Positions 27,001 through 34,994 of a DNA stretch of 64,000 nucleotides are shown in pieces. A model generated the notes under the pieces. That model searched no databases, had not been told where the DNA came from, and worked only from the letters and a program-made list of their open reading frames with translations. The stretch spans positions 62,001 through 126,000 of IMG/VR virus record IMGVR_UViG_3300025874_000005; one strand, 5' to 3'. The stretch comes from a virus. Each line of letters starts with the position of its first letter. Within the stretch, counting starts at the first letter, position 1. The translations under genes were made by a program, and so were the position numbers.

Positions 27001-29204
27001 CTACTGAAAGTGTAAAAAATACTTATTTGCAAGTTGTAGAGTATGATAATGGTCCAATTCCATCAAATATTGAACCTATAATATCTCAATCAGCATTAAA
27101 AGCAAGAGTGCCAGATAGTTTTTATACTCAAAAATCCTCAATCATACCAAGATATTTAGGAAGTAAATTACAAAGTGCAGATTATAATACTTATACTCCA
27201 CCACTAACAAATATTACTTACCTAAACGGTAATATAACAGGAAGTATGTTTTCAGGGTCTAATGAAACATTCACAATAGCTACTACTTGTTTTGTAGAAG
27301 GTACTAAAATATCTACAACAAAAGATAGTATTAAAAATGTTGAAGATTTTAAACCTGGAGATTTTATATTAACATACAATCCTGATGATAATAAACAAGA
27401 AGAAGGTGTTGTAGGAAGTATTGATACAAAATTAGTTTCATCTTTAATAGAAATAACATTTGATAATGGTAATATTATTCAAACAACAGAAGAACATCCA
27501 TTTTATGTTAAAGATAAAGGACTTGTAAATGCTTCTGAATTAAAACCTTTGGATATTTGTAAAACTATAAATGAAGATTTATCAACAATAACAACAGTAA
27601 ACAAAATTAAAGGAGATTATAAAGTATATAATATAATAGATGTAAATCCTAATAGTAATTACTATGCAAATGGTATATTAGTTCACAATAAAGGGGTAAT
27701 TATTACAACATATACTTCACCATCTTGGTTAGGAGATTCAAGCCCCCAACAGATGCCTTCTGAAGGAGTAGCATTTTCAACAATTTCAAAACATCCAATT
27801 TATTTTGCTCATTATAGATCTTCAAAAGAAACTTATGAGTTATGGGATTCTACAACATTTAATATAGATCAATTAATTGAATCACCTTTAGAGGATATTA
27901 GAGGTGAAAAAGCCCCAACAACCCCAGTAGTAGTTAGTATTGATGGGTCTGATGATCAAATAACAGAAGTAAGAAGTACATTTGAAGTAGATAGAAAATC
28001 TGATGTTAATTATAATGTAGGAAAAGTAAAAGGACTATCAGGATCACTTTCAACTATTAATTATGGTTCATTAGCTGTTGGTGATAATACAATATATCAA
28101 GGTGCTTTAGAATATAATGCTTTATTATCTAATGAACCCAACCAAACATCATATGCTAAATTTATGGCTTTTAACACCGGGAGTATTTTTGGAATGTATA
28201 AATCTACAGGCTCAGGTACATATGGAAAACCAACATCAAGTAATTTTATAGATTTAACCTTACAAAAAGCACCAGGAAGTGGTGGTTGGGGACTTTCACA
28301 AATGGCAGGTTATGATTTTTTCTTATCAGCAAGTCAAGATTCAGATCCAACTTCTCCAAACTATCAAGGTGGATATTTAAGGCTACTTGGGGGAGGAGTA
28401 ACAATTACAGCATCAGCTGAAGCAATTCCGGATGCAGCCTCAACATACCAATGGATCTCAGGTCCAGGATTAGGTGCTATTCACTCTGTAAATAAATGTT
28501 TACAAAAAGGACAATTTGCAACTAATATTAACATAATAACTCCAACTATCAATCAATTAGGATGGCCTATTGGTGCTAAACGAATAAAGCAAGACTCAAT
28601 ATTTTTTACATGGGATGTAGGACAATCAGCAAATGCTACAAGTTCAATTGGCTCTTATGTTTCCCCCAACCCACTAACTAAAGGTTATTTTCCAGAAATA
28701 GCAAACTACCAAGACTATTCTCTACCTTTTTTAATTGAAAAGGGAGATGAAATTAGAATTGCATATTCATCATCTGCTAATTCTCAAGGTAAAGCATTTA
28801 TAAATGAACAAGATTTCACAGTAGTAGATGTTCCCCATTCACCTGATAATAACCATGGTTATGTTTGTCCTGGTTTTGCTGTTACCCAAACTATAAATTC
28901 AGCATCTATTTTCGATAGAATTTATGTTTCTCCAAACCCAATGAATTTTGATATAGAAGATAATAAAATATTTAATTTTACTATAAGAAGAAGAGTTAAT
29001 GCTTCTGATAGAGTTATAATATTCCAATCTAACCCAACAGGATCAGAGGGTGCTAGAACATTTGGCCCATCAGGATATTTAATACCTGGGGATTTTACAC
29101 CTATCCAAAAAAGAAATGTTCAAACTTTAATAAATCAATTAAGAGCTAAAAATGCTTTTAGAGCAGATGAAGACAATGACACAAGAAGAGCTCCAACTGA
29201 ATAA
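21036..29204 (+). CDS. Giant baseplate/tail protein (2722 aa) with inserted Hint domain
   Basis: By position after gp6 this is a gp7-like wedge or tail-tip protein, but much larger than T4 gp7 (1032 aa). A conserved-looking helical block with KKGTISGLRQLINIWGIP lies near residue 645. Residues about 727-955 look like a concanavalin/LamG-type lectin domain (GGWWSVLLQRDQ...FSGSFQEFRYYSN). Residues 2085-2218 are a Hint (intein-like) domain, described separately. The rest is Ser/Thr/Asn-rich beta structure. Receptor binding is likely for the lectin-like part. The gene is intact with no frameshift. Confidence 0.75.
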   Translation: MEYKFDELKEMSKALGTDYKSNLERDAVVTPITNDRENNINISSSCIQIPASTVVSMGYDFAESEIIPSEDISGSFFQSGSIIEFYTYSTTKTLLSQDYNFTDYTIEENTAIADTSDATSYTNSQGVAVVNTGSASIPTNNITLQPTLDLYDRGFDNGELFAVYNFINYELASSTTQTFYISEISGDRTEIRIKSNAISAVDIKNGFASLKDKLNSTEYFDEFYLSFYQNNYVVAVNIALESTPEKALDPSILIKLYEPLPANYNVEQRLYVATKVGETVAYKVEFIQDFSNFIDNANYIKGPNVNIPLQDLVNNSTTLKSYEDLTKTESSSSLDSVLNYLNQTGVTITPNYSYNTFDEYINFSSAKQRINNFYEKVSQIQSYQSDIDTITTITGSNPNVIEISQSLSSLQTNITNLVSNFDGYESYLYYNSSSFAYPKTGSSYPYSLLPTGSTEVLTWMGSDVENSQYYGGYVLSASLYDEDNQNWLYYTIPTFITENSDNNEYVEFSNMVGQSFDEVWLYTKALSERYNTTNDPESGLPLDLAADAIKGLGFETFGNNYDNQDNFIGLTGEDNGIYVPPTGSELITDYVAVNNGKIINYWNLGYSWLNYVEQLIEPGFPYAIDKVSKEIYKRLYHNMAYLTKKKGTISGLRQLINIWGIPNTILRINEFGGKNKDNSDDYDLWYKRYSYAYTPVANQYMASSSVKVPWMPLQRNKIDSNEYIVPDGLAFRFKTTGHPSSSYGGKFYSQSLAVKKSNGTNDQQMDWGIGLFYEDQPSGSYSGSSFSDYYNYGKLRFYMSASQPDGGVQISDDIELPFFDGGWWSVLLQRDQHVSASTNDTPTTYTLFVANKQVDGWDGNSLGWSGSVSMSSANIAFNSGYGGGTYDSVEYDLPEAVHPTINESWNSFGVTEYDGVYVGGYVSGSDVMTEVLNEGAKIFSGSFQEFRYYSNNISKEVFNDFVMNPESVEGNNVTGSESSFDIINFRAPLGNELEYKFTASVSESFSTLISSSHPSITGSAPMVFTQSFINPSNSSLTSSYEFIGYEAASTYTYSKPNVETYFLDQPAIGIRNRISNKIQVDDGSDYGNVLSKYRSIDQDYLISKSYTEDITSLEVGFSPQDEVNDDIIATYGYGVISDVLADPRFAYEGKENYYPKLRNIANEYFKKYTEGDVWDYLRLIKYFDNSLFKAIKSYVPARTSVTTGVIVKQHMLERNRRVPITVNPNTIIAYTPETGSIVGGQSTATGMNSPISYRDLELTGSIKMVDIGGSTGGVLNPYNVEVTQSGFFSYFSSNTPGNLPDQYINLIPQGGSTATYGDIVLSRFGTSLKQGLRLKTPIKTRFLFNQTNTVGELGFDEGFEFAVSSSIRGIIGTDIITSSSLSPIGATIASSSYYEMLPGEDITFWFKGMDVSDPNNPIPASVTMENFLWSMYSVNQPNANDFQGAVLPFSSSIWNSFTTQSYIIENKTISGSVYELHKSQDEFYNGEFSGSEITVTTQSLLVNPFSEPNTINTTYNLIVTASFGAYQNSSWNTTDPFQNTFPSGTFDLQSTSSFYDPTKEGLGLESVYNLWAEWEIDNSFSTKTGSIFYYQDPTQPEDWWIVGLILPSQMDIPAGSISNKFGSYLGWSSQNLSNGEVVARKNSNGSVIEVPQESNINPINQVPPEYSGIPAIEGGENTPNQWGPYIKFPTTSGSMNQFYAIGLNVDYGITDPQYNNMKYEEIFSNMLGNNDSVLKYYSTTGIINTGDPDAPTITTTSATYGITKYWFKDPWNNGGRPIRLNQPTSFGPSPDMFTETVRGIEVYLSPERIQRTKFADNQKDGTLNNYGIGSASLALIGSTWTGSWYDGSGWFPEQLTFNNETQDPDTGVINNNLSTFANEPSFELNLPNYIGTPAPIDSYGKAGNVFIQSLNDLEGISFLQDSTSPGWTVFNYNPQNSRYLSGSVNGSFPLIQYNPSGPQDSEYVNFNPQLPSNNLEFENSSYYPLINNATESVKNTYLQVVEYDNGPIPSNIEPIISQSALKARVPDSFYTQKSSIIPRYLGSKLQSADYNTYTPPLTNITYLNGNITGSMFSGSNETFTIATTCFVEGTKISTTKDSIKNVEDFKPGDFILTYNPDDNKQEEGVVGSIDTKLVSSLIEITFDNGNIIQTTEEHPFYVKDKGLVNASELKPLDICKTINEDLSTITTVNKIKGDYKVYNIIDVNPNSNYYANGILVHNKGVIITTYTSPSWLGDSSPQQMPSEGVAFSTISKHPIYFAHYRSSKETYELWDSTTFNIDQLIESPLEDIRGEKAPTTPVVVSIDGSDDQITEVRSTFEVDRKSDVNYNVGKVKGLSGSLSTINYGSLAVGDNTIYQGALEYNALLSNEPNQTSYAKFMAFNTGSIFGMYKSTGSGTYGKPTSSNFIDLTLQKAPGSGGWGLSQMAGYDFFLSASQDSDPTSPNYQGGYLRLLGGGVTITASAEAIPDAASTYQWISGPGLGAIHSVNKCLQKGQFATNINIITPTINQLGWPIGAKRIKQDSIFFTWDVGQSANATSSIGSYVSPNPLTKGYFPEIANYQDYSLPFLIEKGDEIRIAYSSSANSQGKAFINEQDFTVVDVPHSPDNNHGYVCPGFAVTQTINSASIFDRIYVSPNPMNFDIEDNKIFNFTIRRRVNASDRVIIFQSNPTGSEGARTFGPSGYLIPGDFTPIQKRNVQTLINQLRAKNAFRADEDNDTRRAPTE
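27288..27689 (+). other. Hint (intein-like) domain within the giant tail protein
   Basis: Residues 2085-2218 start with CFVEGTKIST (splicing block A with the nucleophilic Cys). They contain TTEEHPFYV (block B, T-x-x-H) and end with VYNIIDVNPNSNYYANGILVHN (block F-like plus the terminal His-Asn), followed by Lys-Gly. At 134 residues it is a mini-Hint without a homing endonuclease. The residue after Asn is Lys rather than Cys, Ser or Thr, so normal splicing lacks its second nucleophile. Cleavage, as in bacterial intein-like domains, is more likely and would separate a 504-residue C-terminal fragment. Confidence 0.85.
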
Positions 29205-29234
29205 TATAACTTGGAGTAAAAACAAAAAAAACGT

Positions 29235-29244
29235 ATATTTATAA
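29235..29244 (+). promoter_or_regulatory. Late promoter motif ATATTTATAA
   Basis: Exact copy within ACGTATATTTATAATT, ending 17 nt before the ATG at 29262. Confidence 0.7.
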
Positions 29245-29261
29245 TTAAAATAACATAGCAA

Positions 29262-29936
29262 ATGGGATATTTAAACAATCAGGTAGTAACAGTAGATGCT
29301 ATCTTAACAACAAAAGGAAGAGAACTTTTAGCAAGAGGTGATGGTTCTTTTAACATAAGGTCTTTCGCATTATCAGATGATGAAATAGATTATACATTGT
29401 ATAATCCAACAAACCCTTCAGGTTCTGCTTATTATGGTGAAGCTATTCAAAATATGCCATTATTAGAAGCATTTCCAGATGAAACTCAAATGATGAAGTA
29501 TAAGTTAGTAACTTTACCAAGAGACACAGCAACAATGCCAGTAGTTTCAGCTGGTGGCTTCTCAGCAGTAAAATTAAAACAAACATTATCTACTACTATT
29601 ACACCACAAACTGCAAACTATTTAGGCAATAATGCAGTAAATGAAGCATCTGGGTATATGTTTACAGTTAGTGATGTAAGACAATTTTCAGTAGTTCAAG
29701 GGGATGGTATTACATCTAAATCTGCAAATAGTTTAAATGAGAATTCAATGATTACAAATGGTACTAATGTATCTAGAACCGTAATAGGAATGTCTTGTAC
29801 TTTAACAGCAACAGGTATTGCTACTTTATTTGGTCAAGGAGGTAATTCAACTAGTACTTTATTTAGCACTTTAACTATTATAGGAATGGATTCAGGAGCA
29901 AGAGTTCAAATTCCAATCCAAATCACTAGAACATAA
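29262..29936 (+). CDS. Tail structural protein (224 aa)
   Basis: It begins with a conserved-looking segment VTVDAILTTKGRELLARGDG (residues 9-28) followed by FNIRSFALSDDEIDYTLYNP, then beta-rich, Thr-rich sequence with no enzyme motif. The late motif directly upstream and placement after the tail genes support a virion role. No T4 counterpart is identified; tail tube or fibre adaptor are possibilities. Confidence 0.65.
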   Translation: MGYLNNQVVTVDAILTTKGRELLARGDGSFNIRSFALSDDEIDYTLYNPTNPSGSAYYGEAIQNMPLLEAFPDETQMMKYKLVTLPRDTATMPVVSAGGFSAVKLKQTLSTTITPQTANYLGNNAVNEASGYMFTVSDVRQFSVVQGDGITSKSANSLNENSMITNGTNVSRTVIGMSCTLTATGIATLFGQGGNSTSTLFSTLTIIGMDSGARVQIPIQITRT

Positions 29937-29948
29937 AAATAAAAAAAT

Positions 29949-31019
29949 ATGGCAGTTCAAATAACAAATGATAATCAAATAACAGCGTTCTACCCAATAG
30001 AACCTCAGGATATGATTATTAGTACTGAAAATGTAACCAGTACAGTATGGGAAAATAATCAACCTACACTAACAACGATGTTTACATCATCAGTACAAGC
30101 AGCAAGTGCCACGGGGCAATTCTATTATAGTATTTATGGCTCTGAAGAAGCTACAGGTTCTGTACAATTTGCAATAGCTTATTGTGATGCTGATGGTAGC
30201 GGTAGTTTATTATACAACCCTAATGTTAATGGTTTATCACCAACAAGAACAAATTATGGACAATATAGAAATTTAATTCTAGGAGATGAAGAATCTTCAT
30301 TTGTATTTGGAAATCAATCATCATCATATTTTTATGCTTTACCTATTGAAAGAGCAGGATATAAAGAAGAAATCCTACCAGGAGTATGGACTTTAGCACT
30401 TTCTGATGGTACTGGGAATAATATATATCTTACAGATGATAGTAAATTAGGAGGAGCAGCAGTATTTTCAGAAGCTGGTAGAGTTTATAACATAGTAACA
30501 GGATCAGCAGGTAATGTTTATACTTCTGTTACTCAACCACAAGGATGGACACTAAACTCAGGATCTTATGGGTTTTTACTACCAGATATTGGAGTAATAT
30601 TATTAAGTGGTGAAGCATTAGATGGTACAGTAGCAGATTCAGGTATTAATTTACAAACAGACAGAACATCAAATAGCCAAGAAAATAATCCTAAATTAAT
30701 GTTTGAAGCTATGGATGATGCCTCAGCTATATCACCATCACCAGGGTTTACTTTAAACTCACAAGAAAATCTTTCATCAGATTTTATATTTTGTAGAGCT
30801 AGAAGTCAAAATTCAAATTATTCAACAAACCCATCATTTATCTCAGGTTCAGATGGAGCTGTATTATATAATTCTTTTATTAATGACCCCCAAGTATATA
30901 TTACTACAGTAGGTTTATATAACAATGATCAGGAATTAGTAGCAGTTGCTAAACTTTCAAGACCTTTGTTAAAAGATTTTACTAAGGAATTACTTGTAAG
31001 GATCAAGTTAGACTTCTAA
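29949..31019 (+). CDS. Tail structural protein, paralogue of the next gene (356 aa)
   Basis: A beta-rich, Ser/Asn/Gly-rich virion-type sequence. The C-terminus YITTVGLYNNDQELVAVAKL is closely matched by the next gene (YITCVGLYNESQQLVAVGKL), and both proteins end in a short strand (KLDF / NFDV). This points to a shared C-terminal domain on different N-terminal parts. Likely a tail or baseplate periphery protein. Confidence 0.65.
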   Translation: MAVQITNDNQITAFYPIEPQDMIISTENVTSTVWENNQPTLTTMFTSSVQAASATGQFYYSIYGSEEATGSVQFAIAYCDADGSGSLLYNPNVNGLSPTRTNYGQYRNLILGDEESSFVFGNQSSSYFYALPIERAGYKEEILPGVWTLALSDGTGNNIYLTDDSKLGGAAVFSEAGRVYNIVTGSAGNVYTSVTQPQGWTLNSGSYGFLLPDIGVILLSGEALDGTVADSGINLQTDRTSNSQENNPKLMFEAMDDASAISPSPGFTLNSQENLSSDFIFCRARSQNSNYSTNPSFISGSDGAVLYNSFINDPQVYITTVGLYNNDQELVAVAKLSRPLLKDFTKELLVRIKLDF

Positions 31020-31022
31020 TGA

Positions 31023-31988
31023 ATGAGCGCTTGGAAACAATTCACAACAAAGGATGTTACAATAACTCCATTTACAGCAGATAAAGGATTTACTTTTACA
31101 GGTAATGAAATTACAGGGTCTGAAAATGGTATTAATATTTACTCTGGTAACAATGTAAATTATACATCATCACTTAATATTCAAACTGGATTTGAATATT
31201 CTTCCTCAGTAAATTCTATATGGAATAGTGCAAAACAATTATATTACACAAATTACATATCTTCAAGTAAAGGAGATTTTGTAAACACAGGTAGTATACT
31301 TCCGGGAGTTACAAGAGAAGATGACAGATCTATTGGTAATATAGAATCACCTTTATATGATAATTACCTTCAATCTTCTTTACTTCAAGAAAGATACTGG
31401 AATACTGGAAGTGAACAAAATACTCCCATATCACAAATAACTTCAATATCTATACCAACTAAACTTTATGGGGAAAAAGTAATACCTGGAACTTTTCTAT
31501 TTACAACATCAACACCTGATTATCCTACCGGAATAACTTTAAAGGATGATGGTGAGGGAAATATTATATCTGGATCACAAGATGTAGTAATTGGTCAAAT
31601 ATTTTACTCTCATGGTATGGTTATACTTACTAGAGATGCCCGTTCTACTAATATAGGCAATTCAATTAATAGTAATCCTGCATTATTAGGTAATACAACT
31701 ATAGCATTTTCTTCATCACTAACTATTTATGAACAACAATATAAATGTGTTATATTAGAAAACGAATTAGGATACTCACTAAATCCATCCCTATTAACTC
31801 AATCTATTCCGGGTGATAGTAGTGAACAATATTATCCTTTTGTAACAGGTTCATTTTTTGAACCATACATTACTTGTGTAGGATTGTATAATGAATCACA
31901 ACAATTAGTAGCTGTAGGAAAATTATCTTTCCCATTACCAGTATCTCAGTTTACAGATACAACAGTTATTGTAAATTTCGACGTATGA
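31023..31988 (+). CDS. Tail structural protein, paralogue of the previous gene (321 aa)
   Basis: It shares the C-terminal block with the 356-aa neighbour (see there) but differs in the N-terminal two thirds, which are Ser/Thr/Asn-rich strands. The pair probably arose by tandem duplication with diversification of the exposed part. ATG 31023 is preferred; an out-of-frame ATG lies just upstream at the previous stop. The stop overlaps the GIY-YIG gene. Confidence 0.65.
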   Translation: MSAWKQFTTKDVTITPFTADKGFTFTGNEITGSENGINIYSGNNVNYTSSLNIQTGFEYSSSVNSIWNSAKQLYYTNYISSSKGDFVNTGSILPGVTREDDRSIGNIESPLYDNYLQSSLLQERYWNTGSEQNTPISQITSISIPTKLYGEKVIPGTFLFTTSTPDYPTGITLKDDGEGNIISGSQDVVIGQIFYSHGMVILTRDARSTNIGNSINSNPALLGNTTIAFSSSLTIYEQQYKCVILENELGYSLNPSLLTQSIPGDSSEQYYPFVTGSFFEPYITCVGLYNESQQLVAVGKLSFPLPVSQFTDTTVIVNFDV

Positions 31989-32434
31989 TAAATTGGAAAT
32001 ACCAACAAAAAGAAATATTAGAATTCTCTGACTTCCCAGAGTTAACCCATGGTTTTGTATATAGGATAATCCATACACCTACTAAAAAATCTTATATAGG
32101 TAGGAAAATATTACAAAATACTTCTAAAGTAAAATTAGGTAAAAAAGAAATAGCAGAATATGCTGGAGTAGTAGGCCGTAGACCATCTTATAAACTAGTT
32201 GTAAAGGAATCAAATTGGAAAAATTATTGGGGTTCAAATAAATATTTGAATGAGTTATATAAAACAGAACCTAAAGAAAATTTTGAACGACAAATTTTAA
32301 CATTTGCCCCCTCCAAAAAATTACTTACTTATTATGAAGTAAAGTATCAAATGATTTATCAAGTTTTAGAAACACCCGATGAATTTTTTAATGATAATAT
32401 TTTAGGAAAGTTTTATACAAAAGATTTTAACTAA
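31985..32434 (+). CDS. GIY-YIG-family endonuclease-like protein
   Basis: GFVYRIIHTPTKKSYIGRK (residues 23-41) matches the GIY-10 to 11 aa-YIG core, and NYWGSNKYL near 76 matches the segment that follows in phage members. The catalytic Glu could be in YYEVKYQ near 118. At 149 residues it has no obvious DNA-binding extension. It could be a free-standing Seg-like homing nuclease or a host-DNA nuclease. It starts at an ATGA overlap with the tail operon and sits right before the primase promoter. Confidence 0.7.
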   Translation: MINWKYQQKEILEFSDFPELTHGFVYRIIHTPTKKSYIGRKILQNTSKVKLGKKEIAEYAGVVGRRPSYKLVVKESNWKNYWGSNKYLNELYKTEPKENFERQILTFAPSKKLLTYYEVKYQMIYQVLETPDEFFNDNILGKFYTKDFN

Positions 32435-32437
32435 CCG

Positions 32438-32469
32438 TTGATATCTAAATTTAGTTTCGTATATTATAC
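32438..32469 (+). promoter_or_regulatory. Host-type promoter (P10) for the primase operon
   Basis: TTG (32438-32440), a 19-nt spacer ending TTTCG, TATATTATAC (32460-32469). The ATG at 32473 is only 3 nt after the -7 box, so the true start of translation may be further in, or the message leaderless. Confidence 0.65.
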
Positions 32470-32472
32470 TCC

Positions 32473-33405
32473 ATGATTAATGAACTATTAGTAAGTTTAG
32501 TAAATTCCGTTATAGGTGCGGGTAAACGAACAGCTAGAGGCAACCAAGCCCATAACTGTCCGTATTGCAACCACCATAAACCAAAATTAGAGATTAATTT
32601 TTCTGAAAATAAAAAAGGATATAATCCTTGGCATTGTTGGGTTTGTAATAAAAAAGGAACTAAAATCACGTCTTTATTCAAACAAGTTAAAGCATCCCCT
32701 GAAAAATTTACAGAATTATATAAGTTAATAGGAAATGAAAAGGAACGTAAAACTGTAATAAATACAACCTTACTAAAACTTCCTGAAGAATATAAATCAT
32801 TTAAAGATATAACATCATCAGACATTGAGGGTAGACAAGCTGCTTACTATTTAAAAAGCAGAGGTATTACTAAAGATGATATTGAAAAATATAACATAGG
32901 ATATTGCACATCAGGAAGATACTCAAAAATGGTTATAATACCTTCTTATGATGAATCTGGAAATTTAAATTATTTTACAGGTAGATCTTTTGAAAAAGAA
33001 CCATATATTAAATATCGTAATCCTGAAACCTCACGTGATGTCATCCCATTTGAATTGTTTATAAATTGGAAATTACCGTTAATATTGTGCGAAGGACCAT
33101 TTGACGCCATAGCCATTAAAAGAAATGCAATACCGTTATTAGGCAACAATATACAACAAAACCTAATGAAACGGATTGTAACATCAACAGTTGAAAAAAT
33201 ATACATAGCATTAGATAATGACGCATTAAAAAAATCTTTAAAATTTGCAGAAAAATTTATTAATGAAGGCAAGGAAGTTCATCTAGTTGAACTTGAAGGG
33301 AAAGACCCTAGCGAAATGGGATTTACCCATTTTACTAACCTAATACAAAAATCCATTCCTCTAACACAATACGCCTTAATGGAAAAAAAATTATCTCTAG
33401 TATGA
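32473..33405 (+). CDS. 61: DNA primase (gp61-like)
   Basis: The N-terminal zinc-binding module has two Cys pairs, CPYC near residue 30 and CWVC near 56. A TOPRIM domain follows: LILCEGPFDAIAIKR (catalytic Glu near 207), then LLGNNIQQNL and IYIALDNDALKKS (the D-x-D of TOPRIM near 241-243). At 310 residues it is close to T4 gp61 (342 aa). It makes RNA primers for lagging-strand synthesis with the helicase. It has its own host-type promoter, unlike the surrounding late genes, and overlaps the downstream nuclease gene by four bases. Confidence 0.88.
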   Translation: MINELLVSLVNSVIGAGKRTARGNQAHNCPYCNHHKPKLEINFSENKKGYNPWHCWVCNKKGTKITSLFKQVKASPEKFTELYKLIGNEKERKTVINTTLLKLPEEYKSFKDITSSDIEGRQAAYYLKSRGITKDDIEKYNIGYCTSGRYSKMVIIPSYDESGNLNYFTGRSFEKEPYIKYRNPETSRDVIPFELFINWKLPLILCEGPFDAIAIKRNAIPLLGNNIQQNLMKRIVTSTVEKIYIALDNDALKKSLKFAEKFINEGKEVHLVELEGKDPSEMGFTHFTNLIQKSIPLTQYALMEKKLSLV

Positions 33406-34172
33406 GTAAAAAAACAATTAAAAAGTCCTATAATAGGATTTTAGAAATTTCGGAAGATGCTAAACAAATTACACTCCCAGATTCAAGGTATTATCAAAGA
33501 AATGGTGATTATTACCCATCAATTACTTATGTTTTAAGTTGTTATCCAAAAGGTAAACATTTTCAAGATTGGTTAAAAAAAGTAGGATACAGTGCTGATT
33601 GGATTGTAAGAAAAGCAGGTGAAGAAGGTACTCAAGTACATGAAATGTGTGAGGATTATCTTAATGGTAAAGAGTTAAACTTTTTACAAAACGGAATCCC
33701 AATGTATGACACCTTAGTATGGCAAATGTTTTTAAGATTTGTAGATTGGTGGGAAACATACAACCCAACACTAATTGAAACTGAAGTTCATTTATTTTCA
33801 GATGAAATCAAAGTAGCAGGTACTTGTGATATGGTTTGTGAAATTGATGGTGAGTTATGGATTATTGATTTTAAAACTTCTAACCACTTACAAACTACAT
33901 ATGATCTTCAAACCGCAATTTATGGTAAATGTTATGAAGAATGTTTTGGTAAAAAAGCAGATAGATATGGGGTTTTATGGTTAAAATCCTCTAAAAGAGG
34001 TCCTAAAGAAGGATCAATGCAGGGTAAAGGATGGGAAATGTATGAATCAAAACGTTCACAAGATGAAAATATTAATATATTTAATACTGTAAAACAATTA
34101 TTTGATTTAGAAAATCCTAAACATAAGCCAATATTCACCGAATTTAGAACGCAAGCTAAAAGAAAATTGTGA
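33402..34172 (+). CDS. PD-(D/E)xK nuclease, Cas4/RecB-like
   Basis: The motif series of Cas4/RecB-type nucleases is clear: TQVHEMCEDYL near residue 75 (His), VAGTCDMVCEID near 137-148 (Asp), LWIIDFKTS near 151-159 (D-x-K), then YDLQTAIYGKCYEE (Q-x-x-x-Y). At 256 residues it is a stand-alone nuclease. It is translationally coupled to primase, so a role in replication, recombination or host-DNA breakdown is likely. There is no Cys cluster for a Cas4-type iron-sulphur site. Confidence 0.85.
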   Translation: MSKKTIKKSYNRILEISEDAKQITLPDSRYYQRNGDYYPSITYVLSCYPKGKHFQDWLKKVGYSADWIVRKAGEEGTQVHEMCEDYLNGKELNFLQNGIPMYDTLVWQMFLRFVDWWETYNPTLIETEVHLFSDEIKVAGTCDMVCEIDGELWIIDFKTSNHLQTTYDLQTAIYGKCYEECFGKKADRYGVLWLKSSKRGPKEGSMQGKGWEMYESKRSQDENINIFNTVKQLFDLENPKHKPIFTEFRTQAKRKL

Positions 34173-34181
34173 TATTTATAA
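34172..34181 (+). promoter_or_regulatory. Late promoter motif ATATTTATAA
   Basis: Exact copy ending 15 nt before the ATG at 34197; it overlaps the last base of the nuclease gene and opens the internal-head block. Confidence 0.7.
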
Positions 34182-34196
34182 TAAAATATTCAATTT

Positions 34197-34994
34197 ATGA
34201 TTTCACTAATTAAATTATTAAAAGAAGCTATAGCAGAGCCAAAGGCCATTATATTAGCAGGAGCACCAGGAGCTGGTAAAGGATACATTTTAAGAGGTTT
34301 AGATTTAGGTGGTATAAAAATACTAAATGTAGATGATATTTATGTCCCCCTATTACAAAAAGCTAATGTAACATTAGATTTAAAAAATGCTACTCCTGAA
34401 GAAAGAAGTGAGCAAGCTAAACAAATGGCTGCTGCAAATAAACAATTTAAAGGAGATGTAGAAGCTACTATAGAAGGCAAAGAATCTTTTATTTTAGATG
34501 GAACAGGAGCTTCATATAATCAAACTGCTAAATTAAAAAATGAATTAGAAGAAGCAGGATACAAAGTATTTATGCTTTATGTTTATACTGATTTAGAACG
34601 CTCACTATCTCAAAACCAAGACAGATATGAAAAATCAGAAGGTAAAGATAGAAGTTTAGCACCTGCTATTGTAATGCGTACATGGAAAAGTGTAACAGAT
34701 AATTTACCTAAATATGCTGAATTATTTGGTAATAATTTTGTAGCTGTAGCCAATACATTAGATAATAGAATGCAAAATATAGATAAAATAATAAAAAAAT
34801 ATCTTACTCCATTTAAACCTGAAGGAACAAAACCAAAAACACCAAAAGAACAAGCTAAATCAGACGCTAGAAAGGCTAAAGATAAAGAAGAGATTCAAAT
34901 TATGCTAGATGATGATTTTGTATATGATGTAATTGAATATACAATGTCTAAAGAAGAAGCACAGATGCGAATAGGTAAATTCTTAAATTCATGA
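34197..34994 (+). CDS. P-loop (zeta-toxin-like) kinase with capsid-targeting-like N-terminus
   Basis: Residues 1-14 (MISLIKLLKEAIAE) resemble T4 internal-protein targeting peptides and end in an I-A-E site, where gp21 could cut before Pro15. A P-loop GAPGAGKG follows (22-29). Then come NVDDIYVPLL, ESFILDGTGA (Walker B-like) and FMLYVYTDLERSLSQNQDR, a layout seen in zeta-toxin/polynucleotide-kinase-type P-loop enzymes. The last 60 residues are Lys-rich. Possible substrates are UDP-sugars or nucleic acids; none can be read from sequence. The late motif upstream and ATGA coupling to the next gene support head packaging. Confidence 0.65.
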   Translation: MISLIKLLKEAIAEPKAIILAGAPGAGKGYILRGLDLGGIKILNVDDIYVPLLQKANVTLDLKNATPEERSEQAKQMAAANKQFKGDVEATIEGKESFILDGTGASYNQTAKLKNELEEAGYKVFMLYVYTDLERSLSQNQDRYEKSEGKDRSLAPAIVMRTWKSVTDNLPKYAELFGNNFVAVANTLDNRMQNIDKIIKKYLTPFKPEGTKPKTPKEQAKSDARKAKDKEEIQIMLDDDFVYDVIEYTMSKEEAQMRIGKFLNS

